Shown one piece after another: positions 37,601 through 44,602 of a stretch of 64,000 bases of DNA (within the stretch, counting starts at the first letter, position 1; each line of letters starts with the position of its first letter). A program made the translations under genes and the position numbers. The notes under the pieces were generated by a model that was given only the letters and a program-made list of their open reading frames with translations, was not told the DNA's origin and did not search any database. Source of the stretch: Lytechinus pictus (taxonomy: Eukaryota; Echinodermata; Echinoidea; Temnopleuroida; Toxopneustidae); contig NC_087245.1 of the NCBI RefSeq assembly GCF_037042905.1, positions 10,865,501 to 10,929,500 of the forward strand, in the 5' to 3' direction.

Positions 37601-38318
37601 AATGATATCGCATTTACCCATTTCCCTTCTTTTCCTCCTTTTTTTGGAGGCCATCGCCCCCATCGCCCCCACCGGAACGACAGTGCCCCTGGGTGCCTTT
37701 TCAACATTCATTGTGATTATGCATTCAAAACGAATAAACCTTACAAAATATATTTCCTACCTTGACATCTGTAAAATCATTCCATATTAGGCCTATATCT
37801 ATCTATTTTCTAAATATGAGTTGATATTCTTTTTTTTTTCTTTTCTTTTTTGGCCCTCGAACCTCAAACCGCAATTACATAAAAAAGCTGGAAAAATACT
37901 TCCTGAACTGCTAGTTTATCATGGTAAATGAAATTGTTCCGTGAATGGATATGAAGGAAATACGAATAATAATCAATTAGGTCAAACGAAGATTTCACTT
38001 AATCTATAATTATGACACTTTCATATTCATCACAATATTCTTCCCAAAAAAATGGCAGAGCAAAAACAAACGAGAAATGTTTTACTCAACACCCATCCTC
38101 ACAAGTCTATGTAGCCGTAGGCTTTCACTTTTTTCCTACAGAACTGTCATGATTTATTGTTTAGTATATATTACACATACCTTATTGTATATAATGTCTG
38201 GATTCTTCTGTGGCGCTGGAATAGCAGCCACTGAATACCAAGCCGTCCTCATCAACGTCTTACTCGCATTGTAACGGGCGGATGCCGTCGCTGAGATCAC
38301 TTTCCCAACAGAAAACAT
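12510..38318 (-). CDS. Gene A: mitochondrial-type aldehyde dehydrogenase (ALDH2/ALDH1-like), 3' end outside window
   Basis: Spliced minus-strand gene. Exons: 38181-38318, 31690-31794, 30948-31088, 29645-29724, 27756-27805, 26781-26842, 19281-19409, 18319-18432, 17457-17559, 14123-14307, 13326-13490, 12510-12667, all with GT/AG introns and one continuous frame of 476 residues plus a split codon. By family knowledge it oxidises aldehydes to carboxylic acids with NAD+ as a homotetramer. The N-terminus (residues 1-46) is rich in Arg, Lys, Ser and Ala with no acidic residue until Asp42, which suits a matrix-targeting leader. Landmarks: WNFP Asn194, Lys217 and Glu220 (cofactor), FTGSTE Gly270, general base Glu293 in ELGGK, nucleophile Cys327 in GQACCAGS, Glu424-IFGP. 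The ~49-residue C-terminal part was not found to the left, so the terminal exons lie outside. Tunnel residues Gly149, Ser317 and Trp321 differ from mitochondrial ALDH2. Family assignment is secure; orthology (ALDH2, ALDH1B or ALDH1A) is not. Confidence 0.93.
12668..14122 (-). other. Gene A introns 11 and 10
   Basis: Intron 11 (12668-13325) has a G run near 13147-13155 and is otherwise unremarkable. Intron 10 (13491-14122) shows nothing recognisable. Confidence 0.6.
13326..13490 (-). CDS. Gene A exon 11
   Basis: 165 bp, residues 370-424, encoding [13 protein letters not shown], a GGY-type loop with [11 protein letters not shown], and ending MRIAKEE, where the last Glu (424) is the conserved nicotinamide-ribose ligand. 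Confidence 0.95.
14123..14307 (-). CDS. Gene A exon 10 (catalytic cysteine)
   Basis: 185 bp, residues 308-369. It contains [18 protein letters not shown]; the nucleophile is Cys327 and its left neighbour is Ala, where gene B and ALDH2 have Cys. Ser317 and Trp321 replace two tunnel Phe residues. Ends NQGPQ with a GTATGA donor. Confidence 0.95.
14844..15219 (+). pseudogene. Endonuclease C-terminus and linker of the retrotransposon
   Basis: One frame from LSDHFPIF through [20 protein letters not shown] and [15 protein letters not shown] to a stop. This is the usual bridge between endonuclease and RT, cut short: the ~100 residues that normally follow are missing. Confidence 0.75.
15212..16630 (+). 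pseudogene. Reverse transcriptase domain of the retrotransposon
   Basis: The frame runs from [20 protein letters not shown] through NYRPIALLS, the catalytic [36 protein letters not shown] and a C-terminal region to TAG. All core RT motifs, including FADD, are intact over about 470 codons. It begins abruptly at the deletion joint near 15210, so no complete ORF2 exists. Confidence 0.85.
17457..17559 (-). CDS. Gene A exon 9
   Basis: 103 bp, residues 274-308 (last codon split). It contains [14 protein letters not shown] with the general base Glu293. One codon longer than the equivalent gene B exon. Confidence 0.95.
17718..17969. mobile_element. Possible decayed hAT-type MITE
   Basis: Starts cagtggcggatctacg with a C run and ends near a weak inverted match (tagatccaaccagg). 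The GC-homopolymer interior (ttttttttggggg) is like that of other such repeats here. No clear target duplication. Confidence 0.35.
18319..18432 (-). CDS. Gene A exon 8
   Basis: 114 bp, residues 236-273, encoding [19 protein letters not shown] and ending FTGSTE (Gly270), the coenzyme-binding turn. The common family residue Pro in VLPG is Ser here (LSG). Confidence 0.95.
19003..19265. mobile_element. 263 bp MITE in gene A intron 7
   Basis: Inverted ends: gggccccgtcttacagaaag on the left and its near complement ending ttgtaagatggggctc on the right, with attgatcc/ggatcaat inside. No reading frame. The target duplication is not clear. Confidence 0.7.
19281..19409 (-). CDS. Gene A exon 7
   Basis: 129 bp, residues 193-235, starting WNFPLLM (Asn194, oxyanion hole) and containing [12 protein letters not shown] with Lys217 and Glu220 that bind NAD ribose. 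It departs from gene B in the [12 protein letters not shown] stretch. It lies ~560 bp left of the foldback complex. Confidence 0.95.
19726..19793 (+). repeat. 34 bp unit duplicated in tandem
   Basis: tctaatggaaaatcacacag and the following 14 bases occur twice with one difference. Confidence 0.8.
20098..20325 (+). repeat. Left outer-domain array of the foldback
   Basis: About ten copies of cccacaaatgtaataa separated by cg, cactttac, tttcg or tttttgatcg. The mirror array is at 25930-26147. Confidence 0.9.
20418..21060 (+). repeat. Left 49 bp tandem array
   Basis: About thirteen units; successive gtccaaagtc starts are 49 bp apart. Minus-strand frames through it are repeat artefacts. Confidence 0.92.
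21275..21410 (+). repeat. Internal second copy of the outer domain in the left arm
   Basis: ttacccacaaatgtaata units followed by the ggcgaatctgtt and aatgcgttaatata spacer, as at the left terminus but diverged. The right arm keeps only a short trace at 24510-24550. Confidence 0.75.
21729..21968 (+). repeat. Direct repeat with GT microsatellite flanking a ~120 bp segment
   Basis: A GT run followed by atttgagttttgtcagacg and about 27 more bases occurs at 21729 and again at 21905. The segment between contains a ggctcgaacctc stretch similar to a Pol III B box. Confidence 0.6.
22741..23187. mobile_element. 447 bp TA-flanked MITE at the centre of the foldback
   Basis: Perfect inverted ends ccgtgtttacacttaatcgg, bordered by TA on both sides as in Tc1/mariner-type insertions. 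The interior has repeated ggttctgaaccgcgagccg words, giving nested hairpins. No transposase. Confidence 0.85.
24300..25835 (+). repeat. Right 49 bp tandem array with a 343 bp higher-order duplication
   Basis: About thirty units of the inverted 49 bp repeat (accgggtctggaaaaaagac). The variant phrase ccgtgtctggaaaaaggact occurs at 25071 and at 25414, 343 bp (seven units) apart, with matching neighbours, so a seven-unit block was duplicated. Confidence 0.88.
25930..26147 (-). repeat. Right outer-domain array of the foldback
   Basis: About ten inverted copies of the cccacaaatgtaataa unit, ending at the right terminus. The mirror array is at 20098-20325. Confidence 0.9.
26781..26842 (-). CDS. Gene A exon 6
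   Basis: 62 bp, residues 172-192, encoding the invariant [15 protein letters not shown] segment just before the catalytic Asn. GTAAGG donor. Confidence 0.95.
27016..27301. mobile_element. 286 bp MITE with 8-bp target duplication
   Basis: Ends gggcggaaatc and gatttccgccc, inside a perfect GGTGCACA duplication (27008-27015, 27302-27309). The interior has two copies of tttgacaagcaaa plus G/C runs. The duplication length suggests hAT. Confidence 0.75.
27537..27713. mobile_element. Possible 177 bp hAT-type MITE
   Basis: Ends cagtagcggatc and gatccgccactg are inverted with one mismatch, with a G run inside. No convincing target duplication. Confidence 0.5.
27756..27805 (-). CDS. Gene A exon 5
   Basis: 50 bp, residues 155-172, encoding [18 protein letters not shown]. 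The same 50 bp exon exists in gene B, so the intron that separates it from the 62 bp exon 6 predates the duplication. Confidence 0.93.
28512..29478. mobile_element. 967 bp hAT-like element with GCGAGCGCGAAGCGCGAGC modules
   Basis: In gene A intron 4. Termini cagtggcgta and tacgccactg; flanks GCTATATT and GCTCTATT form an 8-bp target duplication with one mismatch. The interior is a chain of ~110 bp modules, each with the GC-rich 19-mer (for example 28679, ~28787, 29003, 29118) followed by AT-rich text such as attttgatattcagacc. No reading frame of note. Confidence 0.85.
29568..29607 (+). repeat. Poly(T) then poly(G)
   Basis: About 24 T followed by 15 G, 38 bp from gene A exon 4. On the transcribed strand this is C then A, close to the donor site. 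The length may be mis-assembled. Confidence 0.85.
29645..29724 (-). CDS. Gene A exon 4
   Basis: 80 bp, residues 129-155 (last codon split). It encodes [10 protein letters not shown]. The position matching human ALDH2 Met124 is Gly149 here, as in retinal-type ALDH1A enzymes. Confidence 0.92.
29846..30586. mobile_element. 741 bp TTAA-flanked MITE (piggyBac/Kolobok type)
   Basis: In gene A intron 3. TTAA at 29842-29845 and 30587-30590; the left end starts CCCTAA and the right ends TTGGGG. Inner inverted stretches gactgattcagccccc and gggggctaaatcagccccc pair. CpG-rich words (cgatcgcgcgatcgcg) lie just inside. Confidence 0.7.
30948..31088 (-). CDS. Gene A exon 3
   Basis: 141 bp, residues 82-128. 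It carries LGSPWR and [15 protein letters not shown], the typical ALDH helix region. GTGAGT donor; acceptor preceded by a pyrimidine-rich tract. Confidence 0.95.
31165..31463 (+). repeat. Tandem duplication of a 150 bp unit
   Basis: aaacaaatgaaatcattcaa through a G run, agtagta-ccgtaaagtag and an ACT run is present twice, 150 bp apart, with few differences. It lies in gene A intron 2. Confidence 0.9.
31437..31662 (+). repeat. ACT run facing AGT runs (trinucleotide microsatellite)
   Basis: (ACT)n at 31437-31480 is followed by (AGT)n at 31484-31530 and another AGT run at 31598-31656, so the tract can fold on itself. Tyr-, Leu- and Val-rich reading frames here are artefacts. Confidence 0.92.
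31690..31794 (-). CDS. Gene A exon 2
   Basis: 105 bp, phase 0 at both ends, residues 47-81. It encodes [13 protein letters not shown] followed by [12 protein letters not shown], the first beta strands of the ALDH N-terminal domain. It sits only ~35 bp from a long AGT trinucleotide run in the downstream intron. Confidence 0.93.
31795..35000 (-). other. Gene A intron 1, right-hand part: unique sequence
   Basis: About 3.2 kb without a recognised repeat or gene. Short reading frames here (up to 99 codons) have no family features and intron-like composition. Confidence 0.5.
35003..35620. mobile_element. ~618 bp MITE with duplicated left terminus
   Basis: Ends ccccgtcacact and agtgtgacgggg. The first 138 bp (from ccccgtcacacttattcgg) are repeated in tandem starting at 35141. 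The rest is rich in gaatgcagtcagaatg and ttcgaat words. A possible TTA duplication would suit a Harbinger-type insertion, but the borders are uncertain. Confidence 0.65.
35726..37225. mobile_element. 1.5 kb hAT-like element with GCGAGCGCGAAGCGCGAGC modules
   Basis: In gene A intron 1. Same ends (cagtggcgta / tacgccactg) as the element at 28.5 kb and a perfect 8-bp duplication GTTACATA (35718-35725, 37226-37233). It has more modules than the shorter copy: 19-mers or variants near 35888, 35996, 36220, 36346, 36570 and 36682. Ends in a T run and a G/C run (37139-37208). No transposase frame. Confidence 0.9.
37226..38180 (-). other. Gene A intron 1, part next to exon 1
   Basis: Contains a G run near 37400 and otherwise nothing recognised. 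Confidence 0.5.
38181..38318 (-). CDS. Gene A exon 1 (start codon and leader peptide)
   Basis: 46 codons from ATG at 38318 to a GTATGT donor. The peptide begins [15 protein letters not shown] and ends NPDIIYNK, a basic, hydroxyl-rich presequence followed by the short linker that precedes the ALDH core. This start was chosen because it is the first ATG that gives such a leader and joins in phase 0 to exon 2; no further ATG appears in the presumed 5' UTR just upstream. A TATA-like stretch on the minus strand near 38440-38450 is too weak to call a promoter. Confidence 0.85.
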
Positions 38319-38920
38319 GATGGGCAATGATGTCGACGTTGATTTTCCACAGGATGAAGGAAGAAAAGAATGGCGACGACTGACGAACTGCTTGCAGTAG
38401 CGACCTCCGGGCAGAGTGCCAGCCTTGTCTTTATCTTGTATACTATAGGCCTATCATCGCCAGTCGGGTAAATTACTACATGACCCTATAAGGGGTCATA
38501 TGGCGGGTTGTATGTTGAGTTAGGGAGTCTGAGGGAGAAAACGCCCTCGATTTTATTGCCCCTGCCTGAATATAAAGAAAAAGGTTAAACAATGATCACA
38601 ATAGGAGCATCACTTATACTTTTCATATTTTTTCAACATAGTAAGGAATGGTATGATAACGTAATTTATTTTGAATATAAACAATAATACAAATAATCCA
38701 ACTTCAAACGACCCATGGGAAAGGAGAGGGCATGATGTCACCCCTCTCGATGCAGAGTACCTTAGTGGCTGCGTCTAGTCAAAGTTCAAGTTTATGTTTA
38801 CATTTTCTTTCACGTCGACGCTATATTCTGGATAAGAGAGTATGACTGGGAATCAAATCAGCATAGGCCCTAAATCATGTTATTCCAGTGCAAAGTTCTA
38901 ATTGAAAAATGTAGGCCGAG
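38319..38920 (-). other. Presumed 5' UTR and promoter region of gene A
   Basis: The ~120 bp before the ATG are rather balanced in composition and lack another ATG. A CTATAGTATAC string lies ~125 bp upstream of the start codon on the minus strand. No core-promoter element can be called with confidence. Confidence 0.3.
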
Positions 38921-38924
38921 ACAG

Positions 38925-40460
38925 GGACCTGGGAACGATTTTGTCAGTGGGGGTGCTGAAATCTCTCCTCAGAGGTGGGGGTGGGGGGGGGACAGACACA
39001 ATTGAGTTTTCCATAATTACTCACACACATACCACACACACACCCTTACACACACACCCTCACACACACACACATATATATATATATATACATATATACA
39101 TATACATATAGTGTGATGATAAGTTTACTTCTACCAATCGCTGTTGAGTTGTGAATATTAAACATATATATACATATATATATTATGACAGTCACTTCTT
39201 AGCTTTCTTCTTATAAAAGAACATAAATATCTAATTAGATAATTCGAGTGCGAAGCGCAAGCTATTTTTTTGTAGAAATTTCATGTATTTTGTCCTGAAA
39301 ATTGAACATTTTGAGCAATGTTTGTGGTCCAAGATGCGTTTGTAACAAATAATAATTGTAAGCGCGATCAGCGATACATAAAAATTTGACATTCCGATCT
39401 AAATACTGGACATTCTAAGCACGTTTTTTAATTATGAACAGGAAAGGTATATATACAGTTGATGCGAGCGCGAAGCGCGAGCGGAAATAAAATTGAGATT
39501 TCAGACCAAAAAACGAGAGATTCTAAGTACTTTTTTAATCATGATGAGGATAGGTATAAAACTATACAATTGATGCGAGCGCGAAGCGCGAGCGGAAATA
39601 AAAATGAGATTTCAAACCTAAAAACGAGACATCTTATGCACTTTTCTAATCATGAACAGGATAGATATATAACTATACAATTGATGCGAGCGGAAACAAA
39701 ATTGAGATTTCAGACCTGAAAACGGACATTCTATTCATGTTTTGTAAATCAAGAAAATGATGGGTAATTGGATATATTCTTAAAATAATAATGTAAGCGC
39801 GAAGCGCGAGCAGAAATTTTTTGATATTCTGATCTGAAACTCTACACTGAATGTAAAATGGTTTGAACAGATAAAGAAAACTCAGACGAACATAAGAATA
39901 AAGATTTTATCAAAATCAGACAAGGAATATCACAGTTATTGCATTTTAAAGATTAGCATTATTCCCCACTTGTTCTTTTGTATTTTATTATATAAAATTA
40001 GGTTTATTCAATACTTTCCTTTCAAGAACCAAAACAGTTGAATTGACAACTGATTTAGTGCATTAGATATTCTTTGCTGCAACTTATTTCATTATAAGGA
40101 AGACATGTCATTCATTCTGGTATGAAAAGAATGAAACAATTTTGATTCCACAAGGAACGGCTAGGATAGTGGGGATGTAACAGCATCATTCCACCTATTA
40201 AATAGTCATGACGACATGCATATCACCATTAGAATTAAATAACTTAACTAATCGTTATCAGATTTTGATAAAATTTATTTATTTTGATAAAATGTATTTG
40301 ATATAAATACAGCCCAGAGTACCCCCCCCCCTCCAAATCAAGCTGCGTATCTGAATAAACATGCGTGCACGTGTTTAGAGTTAGACCTAGTATCTGGGCA
40401 TTAGTACAATTTTTTTATAAAAATCAATAATGCGAGCGCGAAGCGCGAGCAGAAAATATT
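38925..40460 (+). repeat. Third cluster of GCGAGCGCGAAGCGCGAGC modules
   Basis: Exact or near-exact 19-mers lie at about 39463, 39573, 39794 and 40431, with weaker ones at 39246 and 39685, each followed by ~110 bp of gagatttcagacc-like text. A gacctgggaacg and gggggtgctg stretch at 38925-38960 may be one end. The cag/ctg hAT termini of the other two copies are absent. A CA/TA microsatellite lies at 39020-39110. Confidence 0.65.
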
Positions 40461-40596
40461 TGATATTCCGATCTGAAAGAGGGTGAATTTTAACACTATT
40501 TCAAGTAATGTGTCGGAAAATTCTGAAGTGGGGGGGGGGGGGGTCTACAAAACGTCGTTCATTTTCATTATATTTCGGTCATTTATCATACCTACC

Positions 40597-40693
40597 ACTA
40601 GATTTCCAGGAGGTGCGCTGCCTATGAAAATAACACACGCAGCACCCCCAATTTTGGGGGTGCTTCACCCCCAGCACCCCCGCTTCCCAGCCC
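40597..40693. mobile_element. Short palindromic MITE, copy 1
   Basis: tgcctatgaaaataacacac, gcagcaccccc and gggggtgctt form overlapping hairpins, ending cttcccagcc. A related copy lies at 41579-41685. Confidence 0.55.
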
Positions 40694-40889
40694 GTAGGGC
40701 CATGGGGCAGGGCGAAAAAGACTGTGACATTTGATTTCTATTGTCTGACTTGTAATTTTTGTATACAATACACGGGCGGTCGGGCGCGCGCTCACTTGAT
40801 TCGACATAAAACCTGGAAGTTTCAAGTCCAAACCACCCCATGTCCATCCCTGCTATCGAAGAGTGTGTATGGTTATCACGTATGCTGCC

Positions 40890-41439
40890 CCCGGGGGGGC
40901 CACTTACATTGACGAGTGGATACCATGCGCGACCCAAAAAACACGTAAAAAGGATGTCTTTTTCACGATAGGGCACGTTACGTACGTAACGTGATAAGGG
41001 TGTCAAAAACACAAAAATAATGAAAAAAGGGTATCTATTTCGCTAGGAAAATTACGTGTTTAGGGTCGAATTCGCGGGGATGATAAAACAAAATTAAAAT
41101 GTTTTATAAAGGATGTCCTTTTTGCCCCAACACTTCGTCTTTAGAGTCCAATTTGCGCGAGGTGTAGAAGGTGGGGTCGTACTAAACCAAATAAGGTAAA
41201 GCCGACGACCGAAGGACCCGTAACAATAAAACATTCCTGTACTTGTTTAGGGGTTCATTTCAGGGAACATTTGCCAAGAGTATCGTTTTGTTACCAATAC
41301 TTGTTAAGGGTAGGGTTTCACACGCCAATACTTGTTAAGGGGCGCATTTTCAGAATATGGGAATTACGTGTTTAGGGTGCTTTTCGAGACCCCATGGTCG
41401 CGCATGGTATCCACTCGTGAATGGAAGTGGCCCCCCGGG
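40890..41439. mobile_element. 550 bp element with ~45 bp inverted ends and 8-bp target duplication
   Basis: Ends cccgggggggccactt and aagtggccccccggg continue inward through gagtggataccatgcgcgac and its complement. Flanked by ATGCTGCC at 40882-40889 and 41440-41447, a perfect match. The interior has gtgtttagggt words and a 20 bp perfect palindrome at 40974-40993. No protein. hAT-like by duplication length. Confidence 0.88.
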
Positions 41440-41578
41440 ATGCTGCCCCGCTAGAGCTTGATTGAGTCGCGTTATAGGAGGGATGTTATTGGAATATGTG
41501 AAAGACTATGTAAATGATTTGCGATTGTCGGATGTGATAATTTTGTACATTATAACATATTTAAAAAAATTCAGGGGG

Positions 41579-41685
41579 AACCTGATTTCGTGGGGGTGCT
41601 GTCTATGGAAAATAATACACGCAGCACCCCCAGGATAATTTCTGGGGGTGCTTCGGGTCCCCCAGCACCCCCGTTTCCCAGGTCC
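41579..41685. mobile_element. Short palindromic MITE, copy 2
   Basis: Same plan as 40597-40693: gggggtgctgtctatggaaa, acgcagcaccccc, gggggtgcttcgg, cagcacccccgtttccc. The two copies flank the 550 bp element. Confidence 0.6.
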
Positions 41686-41954
41686 GAGAAAATAAGCGAA
41701 AACTTTGGATGAATCCAAATGTATCAAACTAAAGGAAGAAACTGTTTACCGAGTCCCAAGATTGTATGTCTCTCTCACTCTCTCTTCCATCTTCCTCTAT
41801 CTCTTCTCTCCCACTTATCGATCTCGATCGCTCCCACTCATGACAGCTGAGCGTTCCCAGTGGCGTCATCGTTTTGTTCCCAACACTGCGCGCCATTTTG
41901 GAAGGTACAGTATGTTGCGTATCCTCGAACTCCGCACAACTTTATCAAATCGAG

Positions 41955-42060
41955 GTGATCAACATGCACTTCGAATGGATTCCATCTAATGTTGGGATTG
42001 GTGGCAAGAAGGAAAAGGCGGCCTCCTTGGGCGAAAAAGGCGTATGCCTATCAAAATGAT
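41955..42060 (+). pseudogene. RNase H-like fragment of a retrotransposon
   Basis: Encodes MHFEWIPSNVGIGGKKEKAA followed by SLGEKG, which resembles the WIPSHVGIxGNExADxLAK block of RNase H domains in non-LTR elements. Two key acidic or asparagine positions are Lys here, and the surrounding frame is broken. Confidence 0.5.
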
Positions 42061-43111
42061 TAACTTGTCGAAAAATTAAGCAGTAGTAAAACGTGAAAGC
42101 TACCAGCGCCAGCTATCGGCATGGTAAGAGCCTGGTCTAATTCGCCAAGAACGGCGAGTGGGTGTCATCATTGGTCATTTATTTGCATCCTGACCATGAT
42201 GTGCATTTAACTGTTAAGTGAATTTAAGTGAAACTTTCCAATTTCATTACTAATTTGATAAACTTATTGGCACATAACGCTTGTTTAATTTCTTCTTTTC
42301 ATTCCTTGCAAATCAATCGGTAAAAACAATTTCCAGGCCTTACCATTTCTTTAAAATGTAATGTCATCTTTCTTAAATTGATTATTTTTTATAATTTTTT
42401 CATTTCTCTTTCTCTCAGCAATCGCCACTTAGAATATGCCAGTTTTGAAAAAATGATCCAGAATGAGTCTTTTTTGTACAAAAGATATTCCTATAAACTT
42501 GACATACATGTATGATTCAAATGTAGGATTTTTTTCTTTTCTATGTAAAAAAAAAAAAAAAAATCATGTTCTCTCTCATTCCAATATTTTTAACTCTCGC
42601 ATAATACTAAAAACACAAGTGACATCAGAAAAATATAGCCATATTTACTTAAAATCCTGCAAGACAATACGCATTCATGATGCCTTTTTTAATACCATGT
42701 AGGTAATCAATATTCATATAGAGCTTTAGCCTATTAATAGATATATAAGTTTTCAGTACTTTTCTTTATTTCATTTTTAGTGTGCAGCAAAATTCATATA
42801 GTTATAATTTAAAAGTCATGATTACAGATTTATAGCATTCTCTGTACCTCTTTTTAAAATACTCTTCTTAAAACAAAAATGTGAAAAATCATGTGGGGAG
42901 CACATAAAAATATATACAGAAATACACTCTAATTGGTCACAGTAGTTGAATTTCATCTAAATTATAATTAAAAAAAAAAGAGATGCAAAAGGCATGCCAT
43001 GGCTGTTTTTAAAAATCACATAGATACATAATAATATAAAAACATTGACACACACGGACCATGATTATTCTCTCCAGTTTTTTGAGAATTACTTCATTTT
43101 GTTTGCCTTAA
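42061..43111. other. Intergenic sequence, no gene seen
   Basis: AT-rich, with an A run at 42548-42562. Nothing further recognised. Confidence 0.5.
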
Positions 43112-43462
43112 CCCTAATTTAACTGACAGATTTCACGACAACACCACAAAATTTTTTAATTTTACCACGCCACTTGCTGACTTTTTACTTTCAAGTCTTG
43201 CTTATCTCTTGAGACAAAATTTGCGACACCTGGGCATGCGGTTCCAGAATTATGTTACATGTTGTAAGTGCACGTCAGACTCAAAATTGCTTTAAAAAAA
43301 AACATGATTTGGTGTACAAAGTTAATGCAAATTGTGTTTTCAACGATAAAAAAACCAAAGAAAAACATATGAAATTCACAGCGGCAAAAATATGAATGGA
43401 AGGAGTCACCCCCCCCCCCTCCCCTAAATATCCTGGTCTGAAATAGCCAAGTTAAATTAGGG
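43112..43462. mobile_element. 351 bp TTAA-flanked MITE
   Basis: CCCTAATTTAAC at the left and GTTAAATTAGGG at the right are perfect inverted ends, bordered by TTAA at 43108-43111 and 43463-43466. CCC termini with TTAA are the piggyBac pattern. A short C run lies near the right end. Confidence 0.82.
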
Positions 43463-43466
43463 TTAA

Positions 43467-44569
43467 GGATACTAAAATGTAAAACCTGAACATATAATGT
43501 GCAGCAAATCTTGAATAAACATTAAAGAAATTCTTCTTTCAGATTGATGTTTGCTCCATACGGTAAGAAATGGAAATATAAATCATTATTTCAGGATGAC
43601 AATATGATAAATGTGTTAAATAATCAAAGGAATATATTTATAGAGCAAAGGTAACAAGACTGCTACTAAAACATGTTATCAATTAATTTCAGCAGAAAAG
43701 AAGATGACTATCTTCAAATTGAAAACCTATAATTTTTGGTGAAAATGAATAGGGCTGTAAATTTGTTTTCTTTGATCCTTTTCTACATATGTAGAAAGAA
43801 ATGTTTATCAACTCTAAAAATCCCATATATTATACAATATTGCATAACTTGAAATATCAAAAGTATAGATTATTAAAAAGATAGTTTAGCAGCAAAGCAA
43901 GTGATTCTACTGAATTCTACAAATATCTTTCAATAACTTCTTTGTAAATATCTGCGTATGTCCTCAAAGTATATCTTATCATCTCTGAGTATGAAAGAAG
44001 AGATATCCATATAAAAATAGAGTGCTATTATGGCAATATTGTTACAATGACATTAAGACTGGAAAATGAAAAATTAATAAATTTCAATTAGAATTAGAAG
44101 CAGGAAAAAAAATTAAGTGTTAACACAAGATTTTCACTGCCTTGATTGCAAGACAGAGCTAAAAAATGAAATTATAACAGTTCACTTCTTTGGACAAAGA
44201 ATCATTTCTACAACTGATGAGTCACTAGGGAGCCACGAAGTTGGATATGGAAATACATGAAGATACATAATTTGAAAAGGCATATAGTCTAATCTTACTA
44301 AAAATACAGACCTCAAAATCCCTGAGTAAACATGCACAAAAATACATCTACAAAACAAATAAACAAGAAAATAAAATACAAACTGAGCTTTACATAAAGT
44401 CCCACCAGCCAACAAAAAATATAAAGAAAAAAAACACACCCAAAAGAACCCTTAAAATAGTGCTCAATACCCTGTATTTGGCATACATTTAATCCTCAGT
44501 TGAAATTGTTTTTTTTTTAAACAAGCATGGAGTAAATGGCGCAAAGAAGATGAATGTGGGTTGGATAGC
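43467..44569 (-). other. Downstream flank of gene B (3' UTR and intergenic)
   Basis: Immediately follows the gene B stop codon on the minus strand. AT-rich; no repeat recognised apart from the poly(A)-like hexamer noted separately. Confidence 0.5.
44488..44493 (-). promoter_or_regulatory. Candidate poly(A) signal of gene B
   Basis: ATTAAA on the minus strand, 77 bp past the stop codon. It is the nearest poly(A)-like hexamer I found; the next canonical AATAAA I noticed on this strand is near 42766. Confidence 0.3.
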
Positions 44570-44602
44570 CTATGTATTCTTCTGCGGGATCTTGATTATT
44601 AC
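44570..44602 (-). CDS. Gene B exon 14-equivalent (stop codon)
   Basis: A 33 bp coding tail after a CTGCAG acceptor: [10 protein letters not shown] then TAG at 44572-44570. It matches the PQK-N-x C-terminus of ALDH1/2 proteins, which is also a separate last exon in vertebrate ALDH genes. It is too short to be found by length alone. Confidence 0.9.
   Translation of the reverse strand, partial: VIIKIPQKNT

Noticed and set aside
38400..38470. TATA box for gene A
   Set aside because: The string CTATAGTATAC is a weak match in AT-rich DNA and there is no start-site evidence, so no promoter is called.
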